Shown here piece by piece: positions 9,996-17,912 of a stretch of DNA of 40,189 bases (its first letter is position 1; the number at the start of each line of letters is the position of its first letter). The stretch spans positions 1 through 40,189 of the forward strand of contig CACAST010000008.1 of the NCBI GenBank assembly GCA_902535185.1, read 5' to 3'. The stretch is from an uncultured Prochlorococcus sp. Its GTDB lineage: Bacteria > Cyanobacteriota > Cyanobacteriia > PCC-6307 > Cyanobiaceae. Made by a program: the position numbers and the translations under genes. Below the pieces are notes generated by a model. The model did not search any database, had not been told where the DNA came from, and saw only the letters and a program-made list of their open reading frames with translations.

Positions 9996-11909
9996 ATGAA
10001 TCAGAAACTTAAAACATTAATTTTATGGGCTTTACCTATACTTTTAGTAATTGCACTTTCCTACCAATTTTTATCTTCTAGCAATGTTGATTCACTAAAA
10101 TCTAATGGAACTACTGTTGCACCAAGAAATTCTGCGGTAGCAAGAGTTAGTTACGGCAGATTTCTAGATTATATTAATTCAGGTAGAGTTACGTCTGTTG
10201 ATATTTTTGAGGGAGGCAGAAATGCAGTTATAGAGACAATAGATTCTGATTTAGATAATAAAGTTCAAAGATTGCGTGTTGATCTTCCAGGCTTAACACC
10301 AGAACTTATAAACATTTTAAAAACTGAAGGAATCAGTTTTGATGTGCATCCAGTTAAAACAGCTCCTCCTGCGTTGGGAATTTTGGGTAATCTACTTTTC
10401 CCAGCTATTTTAATTGGTGGTTTAATTTTGTTAGCTAGAAGGTCGAATGGTATGCCTGGAGGCCCTGGGCAAGCAATGCAATTTGGAAAAACAAAGGCAA
10501 GATTTGCAATGGAAGCTGAAACGGGAGTTGTTTTCGATGATGTTGCAGGAGTTAATGAAGCTAAACAGGATTTACAAGAAGTAGTCACTTTTCTGAAAAA
10601 ACCAGAGAAATTTACTTCTGTAGGTGCAAGGATACCTAAAGGTGTTCTATTGGTAGGACCTCCTGGCACTGGTAAAACCCTCTTAGCAAAAGCAATCGCA
10701 GGAGAAGCAGGTGTACCATTTTTCTCATTATCAGGTTCTGAATTTGTTGAAATGTTTGTTGGTGTTGGTGCTAGTAGAGTCAGAGACCTTTTCAAAAAAG
10801 CTAAAGAGAATAGTCCATGTCTAATCTTTATTGATGAAATTGATGCTGTTGGAAGGCAAAGAGGTGCTGGTATTGGTGGTGGTAATGATGAAAGAGAACA
10901 AACTCTCAATCAATTACTTACTGAAATGGATGGCTTTGAAGGTAATAGTGGAATAATAATAATTGCAGCCACAAACAGGCCCGATGTTCTAGATTCAGCT
11001 TTAATGAGGCCCGGCAGATTTGATAGACAAGTAACTGTAGACGCCCCTGATATCAAGGGAAGACTATCAATACTTGAAGTTCATGCTAGGAATAAGAAAC
11101 TTCAAGAAGATTTAACACTTGAAAGCATTGCGAGAAGAACACCGGGATTTACTGGAGCAGATTTAGCAAATTTATTAAATGAGGCTGCCATATTAACCGC
11201 AAGGAGGAGAAAAGACTCTATCAGTATTTTAGAAATTGACGATTCTGTAGATAGGATTGTCGCAGGAATGGAAGGCTCTCCATTAACAGACGGTAGAAGT
11301 AAGAGATTAATTGCTTATCATGAAGTAGGTCATGCCCTAATAGGTTCACTTGTAAAAGCTCACGATCCTGTTCAAAAAGTGACAGTTATTCCAAGAGGTC
11401 AAGCTAAAGGATTAACTTGGTTTACCCCTGACGATGAACAAACCCTTGTTAGCAGGGCTCAACTAAAGGCGAGGATAATGGGTGCTTTAGGTGGAAGAGC
11501 GGCTGAAGATGTGGTTTTTGGAAAAGGTGAGATTACAACAGGAGCGGGAGGTGATTTCCAACAAGTTGCTTCTATGGCCCGCCAAATGGTTACAAGATTT
11601 GGAATGAGTAATTTAGGTCCGATAGCTTTAGAAAGTGGTAATCAAGAAGTATTTGTTGGAAGGGATTTAATGACTAGAAGTGAAGTTTCTGATTCAATCT
11701 CTAAACAAATAGACGAAAGTGTAAGAGTAATGGTCAAGGAATGTTATAAAGAAACTTACGATTTAGTAAACAAAAATAGAGAAGCTATGGACAAGATAGT
11801 TGACTTATTAATCGAAAAAGAAACATTAGATGGTGAAGAATTTGTAAATATTCTCTCTAAATTCACCAAAATTCCTGAGAAAGATAGAACACCCCAATTA
11901 TTAAGCTAG
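9996..11909 (+). CDS. ftsH: ATP-dependent zinc metalloprotease FtsH
   Basis: Membrane-anchored AAA+ protease, 637 aa. An N-terminal membrane helix (about 8-27), a lumenal/periplasmic domain and a second helix (about 128-147) lead to the AAA module with Walker A GPPGTGKT (221-228), Walker [13 protein letters not shown] and [22 protein letters not shown]-type region. The zinc site HEVGH is at 442-446. In cyanobacterial thylakoids FtsH removes damaged D1 during photosystem II repair, which fits neighbours clpP and thf1/psb29. The 3' end overlaps the convergent clpP stop by 4 bp. Identity is certain; which of the FtsH paralogues this is cannot be told from one window. Confidence 0.97.
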   Translation: MNQKLKTLILWALPILLVIALSYQFLSSSNVDSLKSNGTTVAPRNSAVARVSYGRFLDYINSGRVTSVDIFEGGRNAVIETIDSDLDNKVQRLRVDLPGLTPELINILKTEGISFDVHPVKTAPPALGILGNLLFPAILIGGLILLARRSNGMPGGPGQAMQFGKTKARFAMEAETGVVFDDVAGVNEAKQDLQEVVTFLKKPEKFTSVGARIPKGVLLVGPPGTGKTLLAKAIAGEAGVPFFSLSGSEFVEMFVGVGASRVRDLFKKAKENSPCLIFIDEIDAVGRQRGAGIGGGNDEREQTLNQLLTEMDGFEGNSGIIIIAATNRPDVLDSALMRPGRFDRQVTVDAPDIKGRLSILEVHARNKKLQEDLTLESIARRTPGFTGADLANLLNEAAILTARRRKDSISILEIDDSVDRIVAGMEGSPLTDGRSKRLIAYHEVGHALIGSLVKAHDPVQKVTVIPRGQAKGLTWFTPDDEQTLVSRAQLKARIMGALGGRAAEDVVFGKGEITTGAGGDFQQVASMARQMVTRFGMSNLGPIALESGNQEVFVGRDLMTRSEVSDSISKQIDESVRVMVKECYKETYDLVNKNREAMDKIVDLLIEKETLDGEEFVNILSKFTKIPEKDRTPQLLS

Positions 11910-12493
11910 ACTTTAATAGGTTTCTTATCTAAAACCATATCTATTAAACCGTACTCAACTGCTTCGTTTGGGGACATATAAAAATCTCTATCAGTGTCCT
12001 CTTTGATAGTGTCATAATCTTTTCCAGTTCTCTCTGATAACTCAGTATTAAGGCGCTCTTTTAAAAACAGAATTTCATCCGCTTGAATTCTTATGTCACT
12101 GGCCTGCCCTCTAGCACCTCCAAGTGGTTGATGAATCATTATTCTTGAATGTCTGAGGCTGCTTCTTTTACCTTGAGTACCTGCCGCAAGTAAAAATGCA
12201 CCCATACTAGCTGCTAAGCCTACACAAACTGTGTGTATATCAGGCTTAACATGTTGCATTGTGTCAAAGATACCCAATCCATCATAGACGGATCCGCCTG
12301 GAGAATTTATATACATATAAATGTCTTTTTCTGGATCCTCTGCTTCAAGAAACAATAATTGAGCAACAATTCTATTGGCAGTTTCACTAGTAACTTGTTC
12401 TCCCAAAAAGATTATTCTCTCTCTTAATAATCTCGAATAGATATCAAAGACTCTTTCACTACCGCCAGATTCTTCTAATACTAAAGGGATCAT
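11906..12493 (-). CDS. clpP: ATP-dependent Clp protease proteolytic subunit
   Basis: Serine peptidase core of the Clp protease, 195 aa, normal length. The catalytic triad is present: S96 in GLAASMGA, H121 in MIHQPLGGA, and D170 in DTDRDFYMS. The oxyanion-loop [12 protein letters not shown] is intact, so it is an active ClpP and not a ClpR-type inactive paralogue. Cyanobacteria carry several clpP genes; this one stands alone and convergent with ftsH (4-bp 3' overlap). It is divergent from thf1 with 35 bp between start codons, so promoters must be compact or overlap coding DNA. Confidence 0.96.
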   Translation of the reverse strand: MIPLVLEESGGSERVFDIYSRLLRERIIFLGEQVTSETANRIVAQLLFLEAEDPEKDIYMYINSPGGSVYDGLGIFDTMQHVKPDIHTVCVGLAASMGAFLLAAGTQGKRSSLRHSRIMIHQPLGGARGQASDIRIQADEILFLKERLNTELSERTGKDYDTIKEDTDRDFYMSPNEAVEYGLIDMVLDKKPIKV

Positions 12494-12528
12494 AATAATA
12501 TTTATTTGTTTATTAGATATTAACTATA

Positions 12529-13185
12529 TTGAGTCAACATACGCTAACCTTATTAAGGTTTACATATAAAAAATTGAAAGAAAAATTGACTGTTTCAGAT
12601 AGCAAAAGGTTATTCCATGAAAAATTTCCTTACGTAATTCCAGGTTTATATAAAAGAATAGTTGATGAAATACTTGTCGAACTTAATCTACTAAACCATC
12701 AAAATGAATTTACACAAGAGTATCTCTTTTGTATCGGTCTCACTGAAACATTCAAAGAATTAATGAAAGGCTATCAACCTAAAAAACACTTGGATCTACT
12801 TTTTGAATCTTTATGCAGTTCTACAAATTTTGAAGCTAAGGACATTAATGAAACATCTCAAAAATCTCAAAAGGAATTCAAAAATAAAACATATAATGAT
12901 ATTTTGAAATTATTAAAAGAAAAAAGCAATTCTAAACTTTATCCCTCAAGGATTTTGAACTTAGCGATATATATATTAATTTCAAACTCCCAAGATCTCA
13001 TAGAGAAAGAAGAATCAGGAAGAAATAAGATGATTTCTGATGTTTTTGAAAAATTAAACTTATCTGCTAATAAAGCAGAGAAAGATATTGGAATTTATAA
13101 AAGCAGCATATCAAAAATGGAACAGGCAAAAGAATTAATTGAAGAGCTCAGGACTAAAGACAAGAAAAAAGAACAAAAAAAATAA
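12529..13185 (+). CDS. thf1: Photosystem II biogenesis protein Psb29/Thf1
   Basis: Psb29/Thf1 is needed for photosystem II biogenesis and repair and binds thylakoid FtsH complexes. The 218-aa protein has the family N-terminal core LTVSDSKRLFHEKFPYVIPG, then LYKRIVDEILVELNLL, IGLTETFKELMKGYQP and a charged C-terminal coiled coil from about 175 (SSISKMEQAKELIEELRTKD). The start is TTG (ttgagtcaa); no in-frame ATG exists before the conserved core. It sits 35 bp from the divergent clpP start and just past ftsH, a grouping consistent with its known FtsH partnership. Confidence 0.88.
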   Translation: MSQHTLTLLRFTYKKLKEKLTVSDSKRLFHEKFPYVIPGLYKRIVDEILVELNLLNHQNEFTQEYLFCIGLTETFKELMKGYQPKKHLDLLFESLCSSTNFEAKDINETSQKSQKEFKNKTYNDILKLLKEKSNSKLYPSRILNLAIYILISNSQDLIEKEESGRNKMISDVFEKLNLSANKAEKDIGIYKSSISKMEQAKELIEELRTKDKKKEQKK

Positions 13186-13188
13186 TAT

Positions 13189-13329
13189 TTATTTTTTTAA
13201 TCTTTTTTTATCTTTCCAAGAAATATAGGATATGTAAATTACAGCGAGAGTTATAAATATGAGTAAAACAAACGATGTTAGTATAAGAAATTTACTTAAA
13301 TAGACTTCATTTGTTAAAAATGAAATCAT
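13189..13329 (-). CDS. 46-aa single-pass membrane protein overlapping petN
   Basis: Missing from the ORF track. It starts with ATG at 13329, sharing ATGA with the petN stop codon, and encodes [14 protein letters not shown], one membrane helix (about 12-37, hydrophobic [19 protein letters not shown]) and a basic tail KDKKRLKK. The 4-bp overlap with petN implies coupled translation. The topology (helix plus cytoplasmic Lys/Arg tail) is like small photosynthetic-complex subunits. I do not recognise the family. It may act with the cytochrome b6f complex, but that rests on context alone. Converges on thf1 with only 3 bp between stops. Confidence 0.6.
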
Positions 13330-13427
13330 ATATCAATGGAACCATCACCATTTCTTCCCCAAACAACCATGGCAATTGAAAAAGTAAAAATTGCAGCCAA
13401 TGCTGCCCAACCTATTTGAAAGATCAT
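13326..13427 (-). CDS. petN: Cytochrome b6f complex subunit PetN
   Basis: PetN (subunit VIII) is a one-helix subunit of the cytochrome b6f complex that passes electrons between photosystems. The 33-aa ORF is below the track cutoff. It reads [20 protein letters not shown], then the hallmark VVWGRNG shared with PetN of other cyanobacteria and chloroplasts, and ends GDGSIDI. The ATG is at 13427. The stop overlaps the ATG of the downstream 46-aa membrane ORF. Match of length, helix position and VVWGRNG makes this firm. Confidence 0.93.
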
Positions 13428-13543
13428 TAAATTTAATTCTCTAATATAAATATAACAGAACTTCAAAATTTTTTATTCATTTTTAAGCTAAAGTTAATTT
13501 CTCAGAAACAAAATTTTCTCAATAGAATAGAGATAAACCAAAA

Positions 13544-13816
13544 TTGGGAAGATTAGTTTTAAATCATAGTTCAAATATAGAAGGCCTAATTCCAATACTC
13601 CAAAAGTTAGCACTGGATATTAATATCAAGACAATAACTCCAGCTGCTATTTCAAGAGCCAGAGGAAGATCTTCTAAATTGATAATAAGATTATCAGTGA
13701 AAACGATTAACGGATATAAAGCAATAGCAAGAAAGGGTAAAACAGCCCAAGAAGTTTTTATTTCAACAGACTTAAGTAAAGATGAATTAAAACAAATTTT
13801 AGATTTTTACATATAG
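13544..13816 (+). CDS. DUF2103-like conserved protein
   Basis: A 90-aa protein with (M)GRLVLNHSSNIEGLIPIL at the start and GYKAIARKGKTAQEVFISTD in the second half, a pattern I associate with the cyanobacterial DUF2103 family, described as predicted metal-binding. The start is TTG at 13544; the conserved GRLVLNHS follows at once, which supports it. It diverges from petN across a 116-bp gap. Function is unknown. Confidence 0.7.
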   Translation: MGRLVLNHSSNIEGLIPILQKLALDINIKTITPAAISRARGRSSKLIIRLSVKTINGYKAIARKGKTAQEVFISTDLSKDELKQILDFYI

Positions 13817-13863
13817 AAAGTAATTAAACTTAAGATAATTAAAAAATACCCTTGAGAAAATAA

Positions 13864-14070
13864 ATGAAATTGTTATTAGATTTTTCTACATTTTTATTGG
13901 TCTTTTTTTCATTTAGTAATGAATCATTCTCACTTTCTGACTTTCAAATAAAAAGATTTTGTGCAAAAGAGAAAAGGGTATCTTTATGTATAAAAAATCT
14001 ACAAGATAAAAGATCTGATCTCCAAAAAGGAAAACTTATTGAAATACCTGTAAAACCTTACAAACGGTAA
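13864..14070 (+). CDS. Small exported protein of 68 aa
   Basis: MKLLLDFSTFLLVFFSFSNESFS is a plausible signal peptide or anchor, followed by a basic domain with two cysteines (FCAKEKRVSLCIKN) that could form a disulfide in the periplasm. It starts 47 bp after the DUF2103 gene on the same strand. No family recognised. It is the first of a run of tiny ORFs reaching to 20.1 kb. Confidence 0.6.
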   Translation: MKLLLDFSTFLLVFFSFSNESFSLSDFQIKRFCAKEKRVSLCIKNLQDKRSDLQKGKLIEIPVKPYKR

Positions 14071-14083
14071 TTGTAAATTGAAT

Positions 14084-14353
14084 TTAAATTTCAAATTCTG
14101 ATTCGAAAAGATTAAAAGCATTTTTATAGTTTGTAAGAAGTTCTTCTGAATTATCAGTGAATCCTTTTCGTTCATAATCTTCTTTTAATTCATCATATAA
14201 GTAGACCACTTTATTAAAAGCACTCATATATTCTTTTTGTATGTCTTCATCATCGATATCATAGATTTTCGCCAATACTAATTCGACATTTTTTTTTGAT
14301 GAATATATTTTTCTCTCAAAAGCTTTATTTAACTTCCTTCTTTTTTTTGTCAT
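14084..14353 (-). CDS. 89-aa hypothetical, helical
   Basis: A charged, helix-rich protein (MTKKRRKLNKAFERKIYSSK at the start; acidic, aromatic second half such as YLYDELKEDYERKGF). No membrane segment, cysteine or known motif. It converges on the 68-aa ORF with 13 bp between stops. The biased composition and ATG start favour a real gene; I do not recognise it. Confidence 0.6.
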   Translation of the reverse strand: MTKKRRKLNKAFERKIYSSKKNVELVLAKIYDIDDEDIQKEYMSAFNKVVYLYDELKEDYERKGFTDNSEELLTNYKNAFNLFESEFEI

Positions 14354-14481
14354 TTGAAGTTTTTAAATACAGATTAACAATACTCAAATTCATAGATAAA
14401 TTAAATTAAAACTTATAAAATAAAAATATAGTTTCCAAATCAAAATAAAACCCCTACATTCCATAAAAATCATTCGATGAT

Positions 14482-14919
14482 ATGAGTAAAAAAGAAACAA
14501 CTAATCCTAAAGAAATTAGAAAGCAAAATTATGAGGCTCAAAAAATGAATACTTCCAAAAACGTTAATAAAAAGACAGATAAGAATCTTCCATGGTGGGT
14601 AGAGTTATTATTTGTTCAAATAGGATTGCCAGATAAATTACTAATAAAAATTTTAAAAGCCAAAAAAAATTCTAAAGAATTTATTAAAAATGATAAAAAA
14701 TCATTAATAACATTTTTGTTTGTAATTACTACATTTGCATATTTTTATCCGGTTATTAAACATACAAATAACAAATTAGATTGTGAAGCTATTGCCAAAA
14801 ATTATATTATTAAAAATAAAAATACAACTGGAATTAATAGTAAGGAAATAAAAATGTTATCTACAAATTTTTGTTATGGTGGCGAAGAAATTTATGAAAT
14901 AGAAAATTTAAAAAATTAA
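14482..14919 (+). CDS. 145-aa membrane protein, unrecognised
   Basis: A Lys/Asn-rich N-terminal region (about 1-70, including PWWVELLFVQIGLPDKLL) precedes one membrane helix (about 73-92, SLITFLFVITTFAYFYPVI) and a C-terminal domain with two cysteines (LDCEAIAKNY and FCYGGEE). That tail resembles small periplasmic domains in other Prochlorococcus hypotheticals but I cannot name a family. Single gene, with 128 bp of AT-rich DNA upstream. Confidence 0.6.
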   Translation: MSKKETTNPKEIRKQNYEAQKMNTSKNVNKKTDKNLPWWVELLFVQIGLPDKLLIKILKAKKNSKEFIKNDKKSLITFLFVITTFAYFYPVIKHTNNKLDCEAIAKNYIIKNKNTTGINSKEIKMLSTNFCYGGEEIYEIENLKN

Positions 14920-15000
14920 ATCCTAAATTATTTTCTATTAATAACCATCCCAATATTATGATGGTAACTTAAAGTTTAATAACGATTAAATTTTAATCCT

Positions 15001-15177
15001 ATGACTGATACAAAACAAAAAAAGGAAAACGTAAAAATGCATTTAAAAGATTTGAGGCAAAACTTAAAGAAAATGCATTTGGAAGTTACAGAGGAATTAA
15101 TACTACCGAATCCAGAGGATGTGAAATTATTGATGAATAAAATGGAAAAACTACTAAAATTAATAGAATCAAAATAA
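15001..15177 (+). CDS. 58-aa charged helical protein
   Basis: Below the track cutoff; the track shows the antisense 76-aa ORF instead, which I read as a shadow. The plus ORF begins with ATG, MTDTKQKKENVKMHLKDLRQ, and continues as an amphipathic coil through LEVTEELILPNPEDVKLLMN to LIESK. Heptad-like Leu/Met spacing suggests a coiled coil. Function unknown. Confidence 0.55.
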   Translation: MTDTKQKKENVKMHLKDLRQNLKKMHLEVTEELILPNPEDVKLLMNKMEKLLKLIESK

Positions 15178-15217
15178 ACTATAATTTGGATAATTGGAAT
15201 TATCAAAAGTTAAAGAA

Positions 15218-15568
15218 ATGAACTTAATTAAACAATTTTTAAAAATAATTCTAATTGCAACTTTCTTAAGTTCTTGTAGGACATCAATAAATAAAGAGAA
15301 TCAAGGAGAAATTTTTGAAAAAAATATTAATGAGATTTCTAGTTCAGAAAAGAAAAGAATGGAAATAAAGTTTTCTTGTGGAGAAGATGGTATTTCAGAA
15401 TACATAGATGATGGATGGAATATTTTAAAAGAAGATTCCCAAGAAAAAATTTGCACTTGGAAATCTGTTCCTGCCACAAAAGATTGTAATATGGAAAAAG
15501 ATAAAGGATGTAAAATAACAAAGCCAGATAAAATAGGTATAGAGAAAATATATTTATTAGAAAAATAA
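15218..15568 (+). CDS. Small lipoprotein
   Basis: The track starts this ORF at a TTG (15194), but the ATG at 15218 gives MNLIKQFLKIILIATFLSSC, a complete lipoprotein signal with lipobox LSSC, so I choose it (116 aa). The mature domain has four more cysteines (SCGEDG, KICTWK, DCNMEKDKGCK), probably disulfides outside the cytoplasm. No family recognised. The preceding 58-aa ORF ends 40 bp upstream. Confidence 0.65.
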   Translation: MNLIKQFLKIILIATFLSSCRTSINKENQGEIFEKNINEISSSEKKRMEIKFSCGEDGISEYIDDGWNILKEDSQEKICTWKSVPATKDCNMEKDKGCKITKPDKIGIEKIYLLEK

Positions 15569-15577
15569 ATTTAATAT

Positions 15578-15706
15578 ATGACTCCAAAATCAGAACATTT
15601 AGTTGATTTAATTTTTGATAAATTTAAAAACTATAAAAGAAAAAAAATATTTCTAGAGAGAAAAAATTTTCATAAATTTATTCTTTCTCTTCTCAAAGAG
15701 GATTAA
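15578..15706 (+). CDS. Possible 42-aa basic protein
   Basis: An ATG ORF 9 bp after the lipoprotein gene encoding MTPKSEHLVDLIFDKFKNYK followed by a Lys/Arg/Phe-rich stretch and FILSLLKED. It is too short for the track. Spacing suits an operon partner, but an ORF this short is only weak evidence in AT-rich DNA. Confidence 0.35.
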   Translation: MTPKSEHLVDLIFDKFKNYKRKKIFLERKNFHKFILSLLKED

Positions 15707-15760
15707 ATTTAAGATCTACTTAACTATACTGCTATAGTAAAATTAAAAATTAATTAATGT

Positions 15761-15856
15761 ATGGATAATTTTTCTTCATTAACTATTATTTTAGCAATAA
15801 TTTTTATAGTAAGTCTTTATTTTTTATTTAGGGTTACCTCGAGTACTAAGAATTAG
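15761..15856 (+). CDS. Possible 31-aa single-helix membrane protein
   Basis: ATG ORF encoding MDNFSSLTIILAIIFIVSLY, then FLFRVTSSTKN. Nearly the whole protein is one membrane helix with a short polar tail, the form of small photosystem or NDH subunits, but it matches none that I remember. Absent from the track because of its size. Confidence 0.4.
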   Translation: MDNFSSLTIILAIIFIVSLYFLFRVTSSTKN

Positions 15857-15875
15857 AAATTATTTTTAAATCATT

Positions 15876-16058
15876 TTATATAATCGGATCATCTCTCAAT
15901 AGTAAAACTGTATTTTTATTTAAATCATCATTAAGCCATTCCCTATATTCTTCCATAAGGCACTTTTTATTGGAATCTTCTAGTAAATTAATTCTTTTTT
16001 TTGCATTATCTAAAGTCAACCTAATAAAGAATTCATAATCATTGGTGTTTTCTTGCAT
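15876..16058 (-). CDS. 60-aa hypothetical
   Basis: ATG-started acidic helical protein (MQENTNDYEFFIRLTLDNAK, EEYREWLNDDLNKN). No recognisable motif. It converges on the 31-aa ORF. Composition is protein-like, with alternating charged and aromatic residues. Confidence 0.5.
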   Translation of the reverse strand: MQENTNDYEFFIRLTLDNAKKRINLLEDSNKKCLMEEYREWLNDDLNKNTVLLLRDDPII

Positions 16059-16201
16059 GAGTTTTTATTAAATATTAGTAAAATTAATCACTTGTTCTGT
16101 ATTGAGAATTACAATAATAAGCGTTGATTTGATAAGGGTATCAAGCAATACGGAAGAATTTTTAATATATTTGAGATAATTTATTTTTTATTATTAATCT
16201 T

Positions 16202-16396
16202 ATGTCTTACGAAGCAGGCAGTAAAGAATGTAGACATTTAATTGAAGCCAAGGAAAGTCTTCTATCCGCATTAGATGCCCTAAGCAATATTAATTCAACT
16301 GATCTAATACAAATCCAAATCAAAGAAATTTACAATAAATTAGAAAAAATGCACGATAATCGTAAAAAAATAGAATCAGCTACAAATTACCTTTAA
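16202..16396 (+). CDS. 64-aa helical hypothetical
   Basis: Encodes MSYEAGSKECRHLIEAKESL and a second helix (DLIQIQIKEIYNKLEKMHDN). Probably a two-helix hairpin. It converges on the 65-aa ORF downstream. A 6-4-6 inverted repeat (TTGATA-aggg-TATCAA, about 16131-16146) lies upstream and may be an operator. Family unknown. Confidence 0.55.
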   Translation: MSYEAGSKECRHLIEAKESLLSALDALSNINSTDLIQIQIKEIYNKLEKMHDNRKKIESATNYL

Positions 16397-16417
16397 ACTT
16401 ATTAAATAATAATAATT

Positions 16418-16615
16418 TTAAAATTGGCTTTTAATCTTCTTTACTTTTTTTTCTGACAACAAATTCAATAAAGCATCAAGTTGTGCATGTACTTCCTTTG
16501 CTTCATTAAGATCTGGAATTAAATCTTCTTTGATAAGCATTTGATGCATCTCTCTAAGCTCTAACCTTATATATCGTAGGTGAGAACATACTTCCTCTCT
16601 CTTAGTTGCACTCAT
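16418..16615 (-). CDS. 65-aa helical hypothetical
   Basis: Encodes MSATKREEVCSHLRYIRLEL, then MHQMLIKEDLIPDLNEAKEV and a Lys-rich end. It looks like a helical bundle similar in style to the neighbouring convergent 64-aa ORF. No family recognised. Confidence 0.55.
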   Translation of the reverse strand: MSATKREEVCSHLRYIRLELREMHQMLIKEDLIPDLNEAKEVHAQLDALLNLLSEKKVKKIKSQF

Positions 16616-16751
16616 ATTTGCTTTATAGTCTTTGTATTATACAACACCGTCTTTTTGTGATTCCAGTTTAATTTTATTAAATTGAAAAATTATTTCGAAC
16701 TTTATAATAAATCAAAATCTTTTAAAGTTGCTTTGTAGTAATATACAATTC

Positions 16752-16925
16752 ATGAAAAAGAAAAAATCAAAAAAAATTCAAACTAATTCAAATTTTAAAG
16801 ATCAAAAATTAGGTCAAACAAAAAATTCTGCAAAATTAGTACTTTTTGTTTTTGGGATAGGTCCAATTATTGGCATAATAATATTTTTATTCAGTAAAGG
16901 ATTTTTTAATTCACCAACTATTTAA
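16752..16925 (+). CDS. 57-aa basic membrane protein
   Basis: The track uses a TTG at 16728; the ATG at 16752 gives the cleaner MKKKKSKKIQTNSNFKDQKL, followed by one membrane helix (about 31-50, AKLVLFVFGIGPIIGIIIFLF). The layout of a basic cytoplasmic head and C-terminal anchor is like small stress-related membrane proteins. Function unknown. Confidence 0.5.
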   Translation: MKKKKSKKIQTNSNFKDQKLGQTKNSAKLVLFVFGIGPIIGIIIFLFSKGFFNSPTI

Positions 16926-16981
16926 ATCTTCTAAAATTAAGGTTATTTTAAAAAATTTATTTTAATAAAATTTAAAAATAA

Positions 16982-17185
16982 TTATTGAAATTTTTTTAAT
17001 GAAAATATCCTAAATTCAGCCATTTTTCTTGCATTTTCTGGATTAGACATCAAAAAAGGGTGCTCTGATAAAAGTGCAAATACCTTATCTATCTTTAAAG
17101 TTATATCATCGCAATCAATATTTTCCCATTCCTCATCAAATGACATTGCAAAGCTATCAGCATTATCATATAGTTTATCTTTCAT
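16982..17185 (-). CDS. 67-aa acidic hypothetical
   Basis: Begins MKDKLYDNADSFAMSFDEEW and continues through LKIDKVFALLSEHPFLMSNP to a basic C-terminus. An acidic first half and basic second half suggest a small soluble protein. Not recognised. Confidence 0.55.
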   Translation of the reverse strand: MKDKLYDNADSFAMSFDEEWENIDCDDITLKIDKVFALLSEHPFLMSNPENARKMAEFRIFSLKKFQ

Positions 17186-17354
17186 GATATTTGGAATTAA
17201 ATTAAGAAAATTTCAGAAATCCGAGCCTGTCTGAATGAGTATTTAGAAAAATCATATAAAGCTATCCTCATGACTATTTGAGAAATAACTTTCTATAAGA
17301 ATTCTTTAAAATTATACTTTAATCTCTTAGTTAAATTTATACATAAGTGCTATT

Positions 17355-17392
17355 ATTCAAAATTTGAATTAATTTGACAGAAGTGTTACAAT
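17355..17392 (+). promoter_or_regulatory. Promoter with overlapping inverted repeat before RHH-like gene
   Basis: A -35 TTGAAT (17364-17369) and -10 TACAAT (17387-17392) are separated by 17 bp. The perfect inverted repeat ATTCAAA-a-TTTGAAT (17355-17369) covers the -35. A TTGACA occurs twice nearby (17374 and 17394). This arrangement suits repression by the product of the next gene. Sequence elements are seen; the function is inferred. Confidence 0.5.
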
Positions 17393-17412
17393 ATTGACAT
17401 ATGTAAAGACTT

Positions 17413-17781
17413 ATGGAAAATAAAGTCAAAAGAATAGGATATCTCCCTAGAAAAAGAGTACTTGAAATTATTGATGAAATATCCAAGAGCGAATCTATAA
17501 GTAGATCTAAAGTAGTTGGAATATTAGTTGAGGAAGCATTAGATGCCAGGGGAATTGCGAATTTTGGATATAGTAATGTCAGTAAGTCAAATATATATAA
17601 GTCGGATAATTTTAAAGATCTCCATAATGAGAATGCTCACTTAAAAGATACTGAAGACGAATTTGTTGATGATAGTGGATACACAGTTTCAACTCACAAA
17701 ACTTTAGACCGCTCTATATCTTCTGCAGATATTGAATTAGCAAATAAAATAAATATTCTTAAGGAATCAGGATTAATATAA
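17413..17781 (+). CDS. Putative ribbon-helix-helix DNA-binding protein
   Basis: A 122-aa protein. Residues 6-50 (RIGYLPRKRVLEIIDEISKS, then ISRSKVVGILVEEALDARG) have the strand-helix-turn-helix pattern of MetJ/Arc/CopG regulators: a short strand, an amphipathic helix, S-I-S-R-S-K turn and a second helix. The rest is acidic and polar, perhaps disordered. The inverted repeat over its own promoter -35 suggests autoregulation. No adjoining toxin gene is evident, so an antitoxin role is not supported. Confidence 0.6.
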   Translation: MENKVKRIGYLPRKRVLEIIDEISKSESISRSKVVGILVEEALDARGIANFGYSNVSKSNIYKSDNFKDLHNENAHLKDTEDEFVDDSGYTVSTHKTLDRSISSADIELANKINILKESGLI

Positions 17782-17832
17782 CTTTTATTGGGTAATTAAT
17801 TTATTTTTTAATGCATAATATTGAATCATTGT

Positions 17833-17852
17833 TTATTCTTAGTCAAGAATAA
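17833..17852. terminator. Hairpin after RHH-like gene
   Basis: Perfect 8-4-8 stem-loop TTATTCTT-agtc-AAGAATAA, about 50 bp after the stop of the 122-aa gene. It is AT-rich and the following tract (tattcttttt) is only partly U-rich, so it is a weak terminator or an RNA-end stabiliser. Confidence 0.35.
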
Positions 17853-17912
17853 TATTCTTTTTACATAATCCGAATATTAAATCCTTTCTAATATTGACTT
17901 TGTAACTAAAAA

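Noticed and set aside
10265-10909. 214-aa minus ORF inside ftsH
   Set aside because: Antisense shadow; ftsH has intact AAA and zinc motifs across this span.
14976-15206. 76-aa minus ORF
   Set aside because: Low-complexity Phe/Ser/Ile-rich frame antisense to a better 58-aa plus ORF with charged helical sequence.
17374-17399. Pair of TTGACA sequences as two promoters for the RHH-like gene
   Set aside because: Neither has a good -10 at proper distance before the start codon; the TTGAAT/TACAAT pair fits better.
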